Assembly: GCA_902489185.1 (NCBI GenBank) | Contig: CABTZC010000025.1 | Location: 1-12,826 of the forward strand | Origin: an uncultured Brevibacterium sp. | GTDB lineage: Bacteria; Actinomycetota; Actinomycetes; Actinomycetales; Brevibacteriaceae | Direction of reading: 5' to 3' | DNA length: 12,826 nucleotides | Shown: positions 1 to 7,341 of the stretch, one piece after another | How positions within the stretch are numbered: position 1 is the first letter of the stretch | Layout of the letters: the number at the start of each line of letters is the position of its first letter | Notes under the pieces: model-generated | Told to the model about the DNA's origin: nothing | The model's database searches: none | The model's input: only the letters and a program-made list of their open reading frames with translations | Made by a program: the position numbers and the translations under genes

Positions 1-869
1 CCCACCATTTCAAAAACATCTTTACCCAGCCGCGAGGTTGCCATGGACACGAGTTCAACCGTGTCGCGCACAGGAGGCTCGCCTGCGATCAACGCGTTCG
101 CCGCGTCAATTCGGAACTTTGGTTTGGAAGTGCGGGCGGGGGCACCTCGGCGAAGCCACGCGAGTTCTTTTCGCATCAAGTTTTGGCGTTTGGCTTCTTC
201 TGCCTGCGCCTGCCGGTCACGCTCAACCCGCTGCAAAACATATGCCGCGTAGCCGCCGTCGTAGGCGTCGACTGTGGCGTCGTGGACTTCCCACGTGCGG
301 GTCGTTACCTCGTCGAGGAACCACCGGTCGTGGGTGACGGTCAAGAGCGCGCCCTGGCCGGCTGACCACCGTTTCTTTACGTGTTCTGCCAGCCAACGCA
401 CACCCGTCATGTCTAAGTGGTTCGTGGGCTCGTCCAGAATGAGCACATCCCACGGCTGAGCCAGAAGCGCCGCAAGAGCGACCCTACGCCGCTGTCCCCC
501 CGACAGGCTATGAGTTGGGGTGTCGAGTGGAAGGTCACCCAAAAGCCCGTGAATGACGTCGCGTTTCTGGGCGTCCGAGGCCCATTCGTGGTCGGGAACA
601 TCACCTACCACCGCATGGCGCACCGTGGCCGACTCCCCCAAATCGTCGCTCTGACGCAAGTACCCAATCCGGGTACCACCTCGGGAAGTCACCCGGCCGG
701 AGTCCGGCGGTAAGTCAGAGGACAGAATCCGAATGAGCGTGGATTTCCCGTCGCCGTTGCGCCCCACGATCCCAATGCGGTCCCCCGCAGACACCCCAAC
801 GGTCACGTCGTCAAGAACGACCCGGTTGGGGTAGGACAGACTGATCGATTCAGCGCCTAACAGGTGCAC
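1..869 (-). CDS. ABC-F family ATPase, Uup-like (partial, N-terminal 289 residues)
   Basis: This is the N-terminal half of a soluble ABC-F protein; the family has two ATPase domains and no membrane domain, and acts on ribosomes or branched nucleic acid. Visible in order are Walker A GRNGDGKST (residues 36-44), signature LSGGQ (122-126), Walker B LILDEPTNHLD (143-153) and the switch histidine in VTHDRWFL (H180). A charged, arginine/lysine-rich linker follows (about 205-260, including ELAWLRRGAPARTSKPKFR), which is typical of the actinobacterial Uup-like branch. The second ATPase domain lies beyond the window edge. The start is the GTG at 869-867, chosen because AAGGA (880-876) sits 6 nt upstream and the nearby GTG at 873 runs into a stop. 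Membership of ABC-F is certain from the motifs; the Uup subgroup rests on the linker and is inferred. A role in translation or antibiotic protection cannot be told from this fragment. Confidence 0.93.
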   Translation of the reverse strand, partial: MHLLGAESISLSYPNRVVLDDVTVGVSAGDRIGIVGRNGDGKSTLIRILSSDLPPDSGRVTSRGGTRIGYLRQSDDLGESATVRHAVVGDVPDHEWASDAQKRDVIHGLLGDLPLDTPTHSLSGGQRRRVALAALLAQPWDVLILDEPTNHLDMTGVRWLAEHVKKRWSAGQGALLTVTHDRWFLDEVTTRTWEVHDATVDAYDGGYAAYVLQRVERDRQAQAEEAKRQNLMRKELAWLRRGAPARTSKPKFRIDAANALIAGEPPVRDTVELVSMATSRLGKDVFEMV

Positions 870-949
870 GCACGGTCCTTTCTTTTCTTAAATGGCCTTG
901 CCTAACACGATAGTCTGAGAAGAAGCTCCCCGGCCCCCAGCGAGGAAAA
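870..949. promoter_or_regulatory. Divergent intergenic region, ABC-F / BCCT transporter
   Basis: These 80 bases must hold the promoters of two divergent genes. On the + strand the octamer ACGATAGT (907-914) matches exactly the one containing the better -10 box in front of the methyltransferase at 6117, so CACGAT (906-911) is a possible -10 for the transporter. On the - strand an A-rich leader with AAGGA (880-876) is the ribosome binding site of the ABC-F gene. I see no convincing -35 boxes and no clear operator palindrome. Confidence 0.35.
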
Positions 950-3016
950 ATGAACGACGACCGTACGAAACGCAACGCATCTCACGACAAATCTGCAGCT
1001 TCTGGAGAGCCCGAAATCGACATCCGCATGGGCCCCAAACTCCAGGAGCAACAGGAAAAAGCCCAACGTAAAAAGAAGGTCCGCGAAGAGCGCACCAAGA
1101 AGGCCAAGCGTTTTATTGAGGAGATCGAATACCCTCACGGCATCCACCCCGCGCTCGTCCCTGGCGTTTCGATTGAGGATCAGCTGGTTCGATACCGGGT
1201 GGATAAAGGCATCCTCATCATCGTCGGGCTGCTCATTGTGGGGTTCGTCGCATGGGGTATCGCTGCACCCGAACAGGTTTTGGACGTGTCCACCGCGGCG
1301 TTGCAGTGGGTGATGGGCAACCTGGGGTGGATTTTCAACGGTCTGGCAATCGTATTGGTGATCTTCCTGCTGTGTATTGCGTTTTCGCGTTACGGCCGCA
1401 TCCCACTGGGACTTGACGGCGAGAAGCCGGAGTTTTCTACCGGGTCGTGGGCGGCCATGTTGTTCGCAGCTGGAATCGGTATTGCGATCATTTTCTTTGG
1501 TCCGTATGAGCCCATGCAGTATTTCTTGTCGCCTCGCCCGGGCGCGTATGACCCGGCCACTGTTGAAGCGATCAAGGGTGCAATGTCGCAGGCTGCCTTG
1601 CACTGGGGCGTTAACGCGTGGGCGATTTATGCAATTGTGGGCCTCACGGTTGCGTATATGTCATTCCGCCGAGGTCGTCTCCCCTTGATGAGTTCCGTTT
1701 TAGAGCCGCTGTTTGGCAAGAAAAGCGACTCGTTGGGTGGTCGCATTATTGATTCGCTCGCCATTGTCGCGACGTTGTTTGGTACCGCGTCGAGCCTAGG
1801 TTTGGGGTCACTTCAGATTGCGCGCGGAGCCCAGCTTGTCACTGGTTGGGACACTACCGGGAACACCGTGGCCATCATCATCATTGTGGTGTTGACGATT
1901 GGCACGATCATTTCTGCAGTTTCCGGTGTGACAAAGGGAATTCGTCGCCTCTCCAACATCAACATGGTGATGGCGGTGGGGCTGGCTTTCTTCTTCTTTG
2001 TTGCCGGGCCCACGGTGTTCTTGGTGAACATTATCCCCGGCGTTATTGTCGACTATTTTGCGACCGCCCCCGAGGCGCTCTCGGCTACCATGGCGGACTC
2101 ACCTGAGATGCAGGAGTTTTTGTCATCGTGGACCACGTTCTACTGGGCGTGGTGGGTGAGTTGGTCACCGTTTGTGGGTGTGTTTACTGCCAAGATTTCC
2201 CGCGGTCGTACGATTCGCCAGTTCATTCTGGGTGTTTTGTTCATCCCGTCGTCGATCATTATTCTGGCGTTCACCATTTTGGGTGGAACGGCGATTTACT
2301 TGCAGCACACACAGAAGGCTGTTGCCCCCGACGGCACGATTGATTCTCTGCCTAATCCTGAGGACATCTTCTTCACTGTGCTCGACTACCTCCCGGGTGC
2401 TGCTTTTATCGCGCCCATTGTCATGGTGATGTTGGCTGTTTTCTTCATCACCACGGCCGACTCCGCTTCTTTGGTCAATGCACAACTCACCCAGGGTGGA
2501 AACCCTAAACCCAACCGTATGATCACTGCGTTTTGGGCTTTGTGCATGGCAGGAATTGCTGTCGTCATGCTGTTGGTGGGTGGATCTAGCGCACTGACCG
2601 GTTTGCAGAATTTCATCACGGTGACTGCTTTACCGTTTACGTTTGTCATCGTCCTCATGTGCGTGGGACTGGTGAAAGACTTGCGGAACGACCCGCAAAC
2701 GCTCCGGACTAACTACACGCAGCAAGCGCTGAAGTCCATGGTGCGGCGCGGTATTGAAAAACACGGCGATGATTTCGCTATTTCGATCGAACCAACGTCG
2801 AGCACGTCCAAGTACGCGGCGGGAGCAACATTCGACTCCAAGACCGAGGACTTGACGGCCTGGTATCAGCGGACCGACGAAGACGGAAACCCTGTCAACT
2901 ATGACTACGCGACGGGTGAGTACTTGGATGACGACGGTGACCCCATCGACATGGATTCCTCTGACGAGTCCGCGTCTTCCAAGCCGTCTCACCGCTCTGA
3001 TGAGGAAACTCCGTAG
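950..3016 (+). CDS. BCCT-family transporter (betaine/carnitine/choline type)
   Basis: This is a secondary transporter of the BCCT family (BetP, BetT, EctP relatives) that imports trimethylammonium or similar compatible solutes across the cytoplasmic membrane, usually with sodium or proton coupling. The 688 residues give about twelve hydrophobic segments between residues 87 and 577. Family marks are the glycine-rich helix AAGIGIAIIFFG (173-184), the tryptophan box YWAWWVSWSPFVG (398-410) and ITTADSAS (500-507). The glycine stretch reads G-I-G-I-A, so the last glycine of a BetP-type GxGxG is alanine. A basic, helical N-terminal tail (about 30-60) and a long acidic C-terminal tail (about 578-688, rich in D/E/S) flank the membrane core. 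ATG at 950 follows GAGGA with a short spacing of 3 nt. Family assignment is firm; substrate and ion are not visible. Osmotic uptake is inferred from the family. Confidence 0.93.
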   Translation: MNDDRTKRNASHDKSAASGEPEIDIRMGPKLQEQQEKAQRKKKVREERTKKAKRFIEEIEYPHGIHPALVPGVSIEDQLVRYRVDKGILIIVGLLIVGFVAWGIAAPEQVLDVSTAALQWVMGNLGWIFNGLAIVLVIFLLCIAFSRYGRIPLGLDGEKPEFSTGSWAAMLFAAGIGIAIIFFGPYEPMQYFLSPRPGAYDPATVEAIKGAMSQAALHWGVNAWAIYAIVGLTVAYMSFRRGRLPLMSSVLEPLFGKKSDSLGGRIIDSLAIVATLFGTASSLGLGSLQIARGAQLVTGWDTTGNTVAIIIIVVLTIGTIISAVSGVTKGIRRLSNINMVMAVGLAFFFFVAGPTVFLVNIIPGVIVDYFATAPEALSATMADSPEMQEFLSSWTTFYWAWWVSWSPFVGVFTAKISRGRTIRQFILGVLFIPSSIIILAFTILGGTAIYLQHTQKAVAPDGTIDSLPNPEDIFFTVLDYLPGAAFIAPIVMVMLAVFFITTADSASLVNAQLTQGGNPKPNRMITAFWALCMAGIAVVMLLVGGSSALTGLQNFITVTALPFTFVIVLMCVGLVKDLRNDPQTLRTNYTQQALKSMVRRGIEKHGDDFAISIEPTSSTSKYAAGATFDSKTEDLTAWYQRTDEDGNPVNYDYATGEYLDDDGDPIDMDSSDESASSKPSHRSDEETP

Positions 3017-3036
3017 CGTATTTCGCTAGTGCGACA

Positions 3037-3042
3037 TAGAAT
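3037..3042 (+). promoter_or_regulatory. Possible -10 box for the blaI-M56 pair
   Basis: TAGAAT lies 26 nt before the repressor ATG, inside the 52-nt gap after the transporter stop. It sits in the string TAGAATAGT, resembling TACGATAGT at 6105 in front of the methyltransferase. A transcript starting about 7 nt downstream would carry the AAAGGA ribosome binding site at 3058-3063. TAGTG occurs at 3027-3031 and 3042-3046, a 15-bp direct repeat flanking the box, but no BlaI-type dyad is evident. No -35 box is clear. Confidence 0.4.
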
Positions 3043-3068
3043 AGTGGTATCTGAGCGAAAGGACGACT

Positions 3069-3425
3069 ATGGCACGGATCCGCGAATGGGGTGAGTTGGA
3101 ATCCCAAATCATGAATTTCTTGTGGGATTCCCCGGTACCTTTGGGTGCCCGTGACATTCAGCGTCTGTTCGTTGACCACACTCCTGCGTACTCCACCGTG
3201 ATGACCACGCTCACACGTTTGGAGAAGAAGGGACACGTCAAACGCGGCGGACCTTCCCCTCGCAAGACTAAATTCGAAGCCGTTCGCACTAACGAAGAAC
3301 AGACTGTAGACGACATGGTGAGCGTGTTAGACCAGGCGAATGACCGCGAAGCCGCTCTTCTGGCCTTCGCAGGTAACCTGGACAGTCGCGACCTTGAGCT
3401 TTTGCGTTCGGCTTTCACGAAATAA
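3069..3425 (+). CDS. BlaI/MecI/CopY-family transcriptional repressor
   Basis: This is a small DNA-binding protein of the BlaI/MecI family: an N-terminal winged helix binds an operator as a dimer, and cleavage by a partner M56 peptidase relieves repression. The 118 residues match the family's usual size. The winged-helix core covers about residues 5-75, with WGELESQIMNFLW (7-19), ARDIQRLF (27-34) and the recognition region YSTVMTTLTRLEKKG (41-55), followed by a short dimerisation tail. AAAGGA 5 nt before the ATG supports this start. It ends 5 nt before the M56 peptidase gene, so the two are almost certainly co-transcribed. What it represses is not visible. The pair itself and the transporter just upstream are candidates, but I see no clear palindromic operator in either gap. 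The family call is firm; beta-lactam response is not supported by anything in this window. Confidence 0.93.
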   Translation: MARIREWGELESQIMNFLWDSPVPLGARDIQRLFVDHTPAYSTVMTTLTRLEKKGHVKRGGPSPRKTKFEAVRTNEEQTVDDMVSVLDQANDREAALLAFAGNLDSRDLELLRSAFTK

Positions 3426-3430
3426 GGGCA

Positions 3431-4243
3431 GTGCTCGCTAGCGCAATTACGTGTTTCGCCCTCGCGTGTGTCACGGGCGTACTCATCCCCGTTCTCATGC
3501 GCACCCGCATTCAATTACGATTCCCGTCCCTGTCGCTGTACACCCAGCTGGGGTCCACGGTTTTGAGCGTATGGTTTGCGTTTGCCGCTGCTATCTCACT
3601 GGTTATGTACATGCTCCCGGTGCTTTCAAACACACTCTCGTACACTGGCGCGTGGGCATATGTCCTGGCAACTCTGCTGACCGCTGCGGCCGTGGGCTTC
3701 TGGACCATGGCAACCGCCCCCGTAACCAAGGACGTGCGCGAGGTCATCACAACACTCAACACTCACCTCGTCTCCCAAGAACAACGCCAAGGGTTCACGT
3801 TAGGAACCGTGCAGCACACGTATCCAGCAGCTCTTTCTACTCCCCCAACCGGTGGCCAGCCTGGCACCATCATGGTGACAACGGGATTACGTGATGCCCT
3901 GACATCTGGACAGTTTCAGGCAGTTTTGGCTCACGAGTACGCACACGTGACACAACGTCACGGAAAAATTCTCTCAATCCTCACAACGCTGGAACACATG
4001 CTGCGCGTTTTCGGGTCACTCAAGCGATCCGCCGCACTCCTGGTAGAACTGGCAGCCGATGATATCGCGGCAAAACAAGCTGGCCCCGCAGAGCTGGCCA
4101 ACGCATTAGCAGTCATGGCAAAAGCAACAGGCGACGAAACCATGTTCCTTCGGGCCGAACGACTCACAACCAAAAAGTGGCCACGAGAACACTGGCGCAC
4201 AATCCCCGAACCGATCCGGGTCGACAAGCTACGAAACCAGTGA
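3431..4243 (+). CDS. M56-family membrane metallopeptidase (BlaR1-like protease domain only)
   Basis: This is a 270-residue integral membrane zinc peptidase of the M56 family, the protease half of BlaR1/MecR1. Hydrophobic segments lie at about residues 2-23, 41-63 and 74-97. The zinc motif HEYAH is at 168-172 with a further ligand candidate in ELAADDIA (206-213). BlaR1 is roughly 600 residues and ends in an extracellular penicillin-binding sensor domain; this protein stops about 60 residues after the active site, so it has no such sensor. The start is the GTG at 3431, 5 nt after the blaI stop. The only Shine-Dalgarno-like bases are AAGGG overlapping that stop, which suggests translational coupling. 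Its likely substrate is the adjacent repressor (inferred from the paired family). The stop lies 2 nt from the ispE stop on the opposite strand, so the two transcripts must converge tail to tail. Confidence 0.88.
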   Translation: MLASAITCFALACVTGVLIPVLMRTRIQLRFPSLSLYTQLGSTVLSVWFAFAAAISLVMYMLPVLSNTLSYTGAWAYVLATLLTAAAVGFWTMATAPVTKDVREVITTLNTHLVSQEQRQGFTLGTVQHTYPAALSTPPTGGQPGTIMVTTGLRDALTSGQFQAVLAHEYAHVTQRHGKILSILTTLEHMLRVFGSLKRSAALLVELAADDIAAKQAGPAELANALAVMAKATGDETMFLRAERLTTKKWPREHWRTIPEPIRVDKLRNQ

Positions 4244-4245
4244 CC

Positions 4246-5226
4246 CTAGCCAGACGTCACAATATGAGCACCGCACGCCGGCCCCGTTACGCGAACGACA
4301 TGCTTGACAGATTCGCTCGCTTCTAACAAAACGGTGAGGTCCAAGGCATGAGTAGCATCTTCGACCAAGAACCCCACCGTGGGCCCAGAGCCGGACATCA
4401 ACGCTGCCAAGGCGCCTGCCTGCCGCCCGGTGGCGACGACCTCGGCGATGGCAGGCAACAGCCCACACGCGGCGGGCTCCATATCGTTGTGCACAACCTG
4501 TGCCAACGCGTGCGCGTCCCCCGAACCGACCGCTTGCAAAACATCCGCCAAGCGCTCCTGCACGTCCCCAGCAGGCGGGGCCTCGCCAGCATCGCGGAGG
4601 TCGTCCAAAGTTTTGTAAACCACGGGGGTAGAAAGTTCGTCAACCGAGGTGGCAAGCACCCAGGTGAACTCGCCGGAGCTTAAGATGGGGCTGAGTTCAT
4701 CACCTCGGCCGGTTCCCACAGCGCATCCGCCGCGCAGAGCAAACGGGACATCGGCGCCAAGTTCGGCACCCACGGTACGCAGAAGATCAGGGTCGTTGAT
4801 GCCCGCGAGTTTCGCATAGGCAACAAGAGCGGCAGCCGCGTCAGCCGATCCGCCACCCATGCCACCTGCGACGGGAACATTCTTCTCAATTTCAACCGCA
4901 ACCGGAACGTGTACGCCAGTGCGGGCGGCTAAACGGTTGATCGCCGAAACCGCTAAGTTCGAGTGATCCAGCGGGATCGCAGTCGAACCGAACCGGCCTT
5001 TGAGCGTCACTGCATGCACCGGGCTGAGCCCCGGATACGTGTCGGTACCGGAGATGTTGCGCATCGATGCATCGGTCGTGTCGAAACGCGTGCGAAGAGT
5101 GACTTCCTCATACATGTTGAGGGCCTGAAAAACGGTGACGAGTTCGTGGTATCCGTCATCCATGCGTTCCCCCACATGAAGGAACACATTGATTTTTCCG
5201 GGCGCTCGCGCGGTCACCGCTGTCAT
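4246..5226 (-). CDS. ispE: 4-diphosphocytidyl-2-C-methyl-D-erythritol kinase
   Basis: IspE is a cytosolic GHMP-type kinase that phosphorylates CDP-methylerythritol with ATP in the MEP route to isopentenyl diphosphate. The 326 residues show the substrate-binding PGKINVFLHV (9-18, with K11), the ATP-binding glycine loop GGMGGGSADAAA (120-131), the catalytic aspartate in ELGADVPF (D159) and the third GHMP motif MSGSGPT (277-283). The start is the ATG at 5226-5224, which overlaps the rsmA stop as ATGA and has AAAGG 6 nt upstream inside rsmA. An in-frame ATG nine codons earlier would only add residues before the conserved N-terminus. It forms an operon with rsmA and is likely translationally coupled to it. 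All key residues are present, so the enzyme should be active. Confidence 0.97.
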   Translation of the reverse strand: MTAVTARAPGKINVFLHVGERMDDGYHELVTVFQALNMYEEVTLRTRFDTTDASMRNISGTDTYPGLSPVHAVTLKGRFGSTAIPLDHSNLAVSAINRLAARTGVHVPVAVEIEKNVPVAGGMGGGSADAAAALVAYAKLAGINDPDLLRTVGAELGADVPFALRGGCAVGTGRGDELSPILSSGEFTWVLATSVDELSTPVVYKTLDDLRDAGEAPPAGDVQERLADVLQAVGSGDAHALAQVVHNDMEPAACGLLPAIAEVVATGRQAGALAALMSGSGPTVGFLVEDATHALDLTVLLEASESVKHVVRVTGPACGAHIVTSG

Positions 5227-6083
5227 TGTGAGCCTTTCCCTCCAGCCAGCCACGTGCGTGCAATTGTGATGAACGCGTCGATGTCCAGGGCTTCACCGCG
5301 AGTCTTGGGATCGACTCCCGCGTCCACCAGCACCTGTTCAGAGTCCGCGCCTGACCCTACAAGGCCGGCGAGCGCCTGCCGGAGCGTCTTACGGCGCTGG
5401 GCAAACGCCGCGTTGACCACATCAAACGTGGCCCTGCGTAGTTCCTCATCACCGTATGGTTCCGCGTGTTTCACGATCCGCACCAGCCCGGAACCAACGT
5501 TGGGGGCCGGCCAAAAGACGTTCTTCCCAATGTCCGACCCGCGAGTCACAGCCCCGTACCACTTGGCTTTCACGCTGGGCGCCCCGTACACCCGCGAACC
5601 TGGGGTGGCAGCTAGACGGTCTGCCACCTCGGCCTGCACCATCACCAACACCGAGTTCAGCGACGGGAACGTTTCCAGGAAGTGCATGAGCACCGGAACA
5701 GCCACGTTGTACGGCAGGTTCGCCACCAGGGCGGTGGGGGTGGTGGGAAGTTCGGTGACGTGAAGGGCGTCGTCGTTGATGAGGGTGAGCGGGTGGGCAT
5801 CCGGGGAGTGTTCGTCGATTGTGCGCGGAAGCCGGGAGGCCAGTAGCGTGTCGATCTCGACGGCCGTGACAGGGTGGCCTGCTTCCAGCAGCCCCAACGT
5901 GAGCGAGCCTAATCCCGGGCCGATTTCCACGACCTGCTCGCCGGGGGTGAGCTGTGCTTCTTCGACGATCATGCGCACCGTATTGGGGTCGATCACGAAG
6001 TTTTGACCACGCGTTTTAGTGGGGCGAAGCCCCAGTTCATGTGCAATCTCGCGAACGGTGCGCGCGGTCAGTAGTGTGCTCAC
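5223..6083 (-). CDS. rsmA: 16S rRNA (adenine(1518)-N6/adenine(1519)-N6)-dimethyltransferase
   Basis: RsmA (KsgA) uses S-adenosylmethionine to dimethylate the two adjacent adenines in the 3' hairpin of 16S rRNA, a late step in small-subunit assembly. The 286 residues are full family length. Visible are the N-terminal GQNFVID block (26-32), SAM motif I EIGPGLGS (53-60), the acidic ribose-binding EID (76-78) and the catalytic motif NLPYN (122-126). The C-terminal small domain contains the usual FAQRRKTLRQAL stretch. The start is GTG at 6083-6081 with GGTGGAG immediately upstream, the only reasonable start before the conserved N-terminus. It overlaps ispE by 4 nt, and its start is 33 bp from the divergent methyltransferase start. 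The related Erm enzymes confer macrolide resistance, but the conserved rsmA-ispE context argues for the housekeeping enzyme. Confidence 0.96.
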   Translation of the reverse strand: MSTLLTARTVREIAHELGLRPTKTRGQNFVIDPNTVRMIVEEAQLTPGEQVVEIGPGLGSLTLGLLEAGHPVTAVEIDTLLASRLPRTIDEHSPDAHPLTLINDDALHVTELPTTPTALVANLPYNVAVPVLMHFLETFPSLNSVLVMVQAEVADRLAATPGSRVYGAPSVKAKWYGAVTRGSDIGKNVFWPAPNVGSGLVRIVKHAEPYGDEELRRATFDVVNAAFAQRRKTLRQALAGLVGSGADSEQVLVDAGVDPKTRGEALDIDAFITIARTWLAGGKGSQ

Positions 6084-6104
6084 GTCTCCACCCTATACGC
6101 CAGT

Positions 6105-6110
6105 TACGAT
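6105..6110 (+). promoter_or_regulatory. -10 box for a likely leaderless methyltransferase mRNA
   Basis: TACGAT fits the actinobacterial TAnnnT -10 pattern and lies 6 nt upstream of the ATG at 6117, so the predicted first transcribed base is at or next to the A of the start codon. No Shine-Dalgarno sequence precedes that ATG. Both facts point to a leaderless mRNA. There is no recognisable -35 box, and the whole divergent spacer is only 33 bp. Confidence 0.6.
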
Positions 6111-6116
6111 AGTGAA

Positions 6117-7331
6117 ATGGATCCCAGCACTTTGAAACAACTTCTTGACGTTTCTGCTTTAAAGATTCTGGATTCACTCGATTACGACCGTTCGCGTGAG
6201 TTGCAGCTGAACAAGCAGTTGAGGGCGCAGGGGTTGAGCCCCGAACTCACGGCAGCGATCCTCACGCAGGCTCAGTTGCGCATCGGGGCCGAGGACAAAT
6301 TTGGTCCGTTTGCTTCGCACATGTTGTTTACCCGCGACGGGTTGGCACAGGCCACGCGGCTTCCGGTCGCCGCCCACCACGCGGCGCGCATGCGTCAGGC
6401 TGGGGTCTCCTCGGTCGTTGATTTGGGGTGCGGGATTGGTGCGGATGCGCTGGCTTTCGCAGGCACGGATGTGCAGGTGCGCGCCGTTGAGATTGATGAG
6501 GTGACCGCTGCAATCGCGGCGTTCAATATGCGTGAGTTCCCCACCGCCGAGGTCGTTCACGGTGCCGCTGAGGATCAGGACCTGGCGGGGTTTGATGCGC
6601 TGTGGTGCGACCCCGCCCGCAGGTCCGGTTCGCACCGCGATGGGCAGGCGCGCAGGCTCAGTGATCCGGAGTCGTTTTCGCCTTCCCTGTCGTGGGTGGT
6701 TGAGAAGGCCGCCGAGGTGCGGGCGGCTGGCATCAAGTTGGGACCGGCGTTGGATCATGCGCTTGTACCCGACGGATGGGAAGCCCAGTGGGTTTCGCAC
6801 AATGGCGATGTTGTTGAAGTGGCTCTGTACGCCGGTGAGGCCTGCCAGCGTGCGGGGCGTTCCGCTCTTCTCATGGGCGATGGGCCCGGAACACTCACGG
6901 TGCACGAGTCCGAGGTGCCCGAAGCGGACGAACCCGGGATTGGTGAGCTGGGCGAGTATCTGTTCGAACCGGACGGCGCCCTGGTGCGCGCCGGGTTAGT
7001 CACTGCCCTGTGTGATCCTCTAGGTGCGTGGCGGGTCTCCCCCAAAATTGCGTACCTGACGGGCGACGCTCTTGTGACCGGGATTGCTCAGCGCGCGGTA
7101 TCGCAGTACCGGATTGTTGACGTGTTGCCCGCCGGTATTAAGGCATTGCGTCAAGCTCTGAAGGCCCGCGATATTAGCAAGGTCATCATTAAGAAACGTG
7201 GCATGGATATTGTTCCCGAAAAGGTTCGCCGACAGTTGAAACTCACGCAGGGCAGCGAGTCAGCAACTTTGGTTTTCACCCGTGTGGGCGAAAAGCACGT
7301 GGTGTTGTTGACGCAACCCGTGACGCTGTAA
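6117..7331 (+). CDS. Class I SAM-dependent methyltransferase with THUMP-like C-terminal domain
   Basis: This 404-residue protein has a Rossmann-type methyltransferase core with SAM motif I VDLGCGIGAD (101-110), an acidic motif II AVEID (123-127) and a DP-type motif WCDPARR (163-169) at the motif IV position. The C-terminal part (about 315-404), with VLPAGIKALRQALKARDISK (335-354) and a basic KKRGMDIVP stretch, matches the THUMP-like domain found at the end of this actinobacterial family and probably binds RNA. The DPxRR motif differs from NPPY or DPPY, so base specificity cannot be predicted. An RNA-modifying role is inferred from the C-terminal domain. It lies divergent to rsmA, another rRNA methyltransferase, across a 33-bp spacer. 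It converges on the nagZ-like gene with 10 nt between the stops and no clear terminator. The substrate is unknown. Confidence 0.85.
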   Translation: MDPSTLKQLLDVSALKILDSLDYDRSRELQLNKQLRAQGLSPELTAAILTQAQLRIGAEDKFGPFASHMLFTRDGLAQATRLPVAAHHAARMRQAGVSSVVDLGCGIGADALAFAGTDVQVRAVEIDEVTAAIAAFNMREFPTAEVVHGAAEDQDLAGFDALWCDPARRSGSHRDGQARRLSDPESFSPSLSWVVEKAAEVRAAGIKLGPALDHALVPDGWEAQWVSHNGDVVEVALYAGEACQRAGRSALLMGDGPGTLTVHESEVPEADEPGIGELGEYLFEPDGALVRAGLVTALCDPLGAWRVSPKIAYLTGDALVTGIAQRAVSQYRIVDVLPAGIKALRQALKARDISKVIIKKRGMDIVPEKVRRQLKLTQGSESATLVFTRVGEKHVVLLTQPVTL

Positions 7332-7341
7332 CTAGCCACCA

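Noticed and set aside
902..1603. Open frame of 233 codons on the - strand, opposite the BCCT gene
   Set aside because: It lies wholly antisense to a gene with clear family motifs, has low-complexity His/Asp/Arg-rich translation and no recognisable domain. It is a shadow of codon bias.
3017..3068. BlaI operator palindrome upstream of blaI
   Set aside because: I looked for a TACA/TGTA-type dyad and found only a TAGTG direct repeat, which is too short to claim as an operator.
5227..5253. Upstream in-frame ATG of ispE at 5253
   Set aside because: It would add nine residues before the conserved N-terminus and lies deep in rsmA; the ATG at 5226 has AAAGG at 6 nt and the ATGA overlap, so it is preferred.
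4963..5763. Open frame of 266 codons on the + strand across the ispE-rsmA junction
   Set aside because: It crosses two well-supported genes and their conserved motifs, and its translation shows no family.
5223..6083. Erm-type macrolide resistance methyltransferase
   Set aside because: The fold is shared, but the GQNFVID N-terminus, full RsmA length and coupling to ispE fit housekeeping rsmA.
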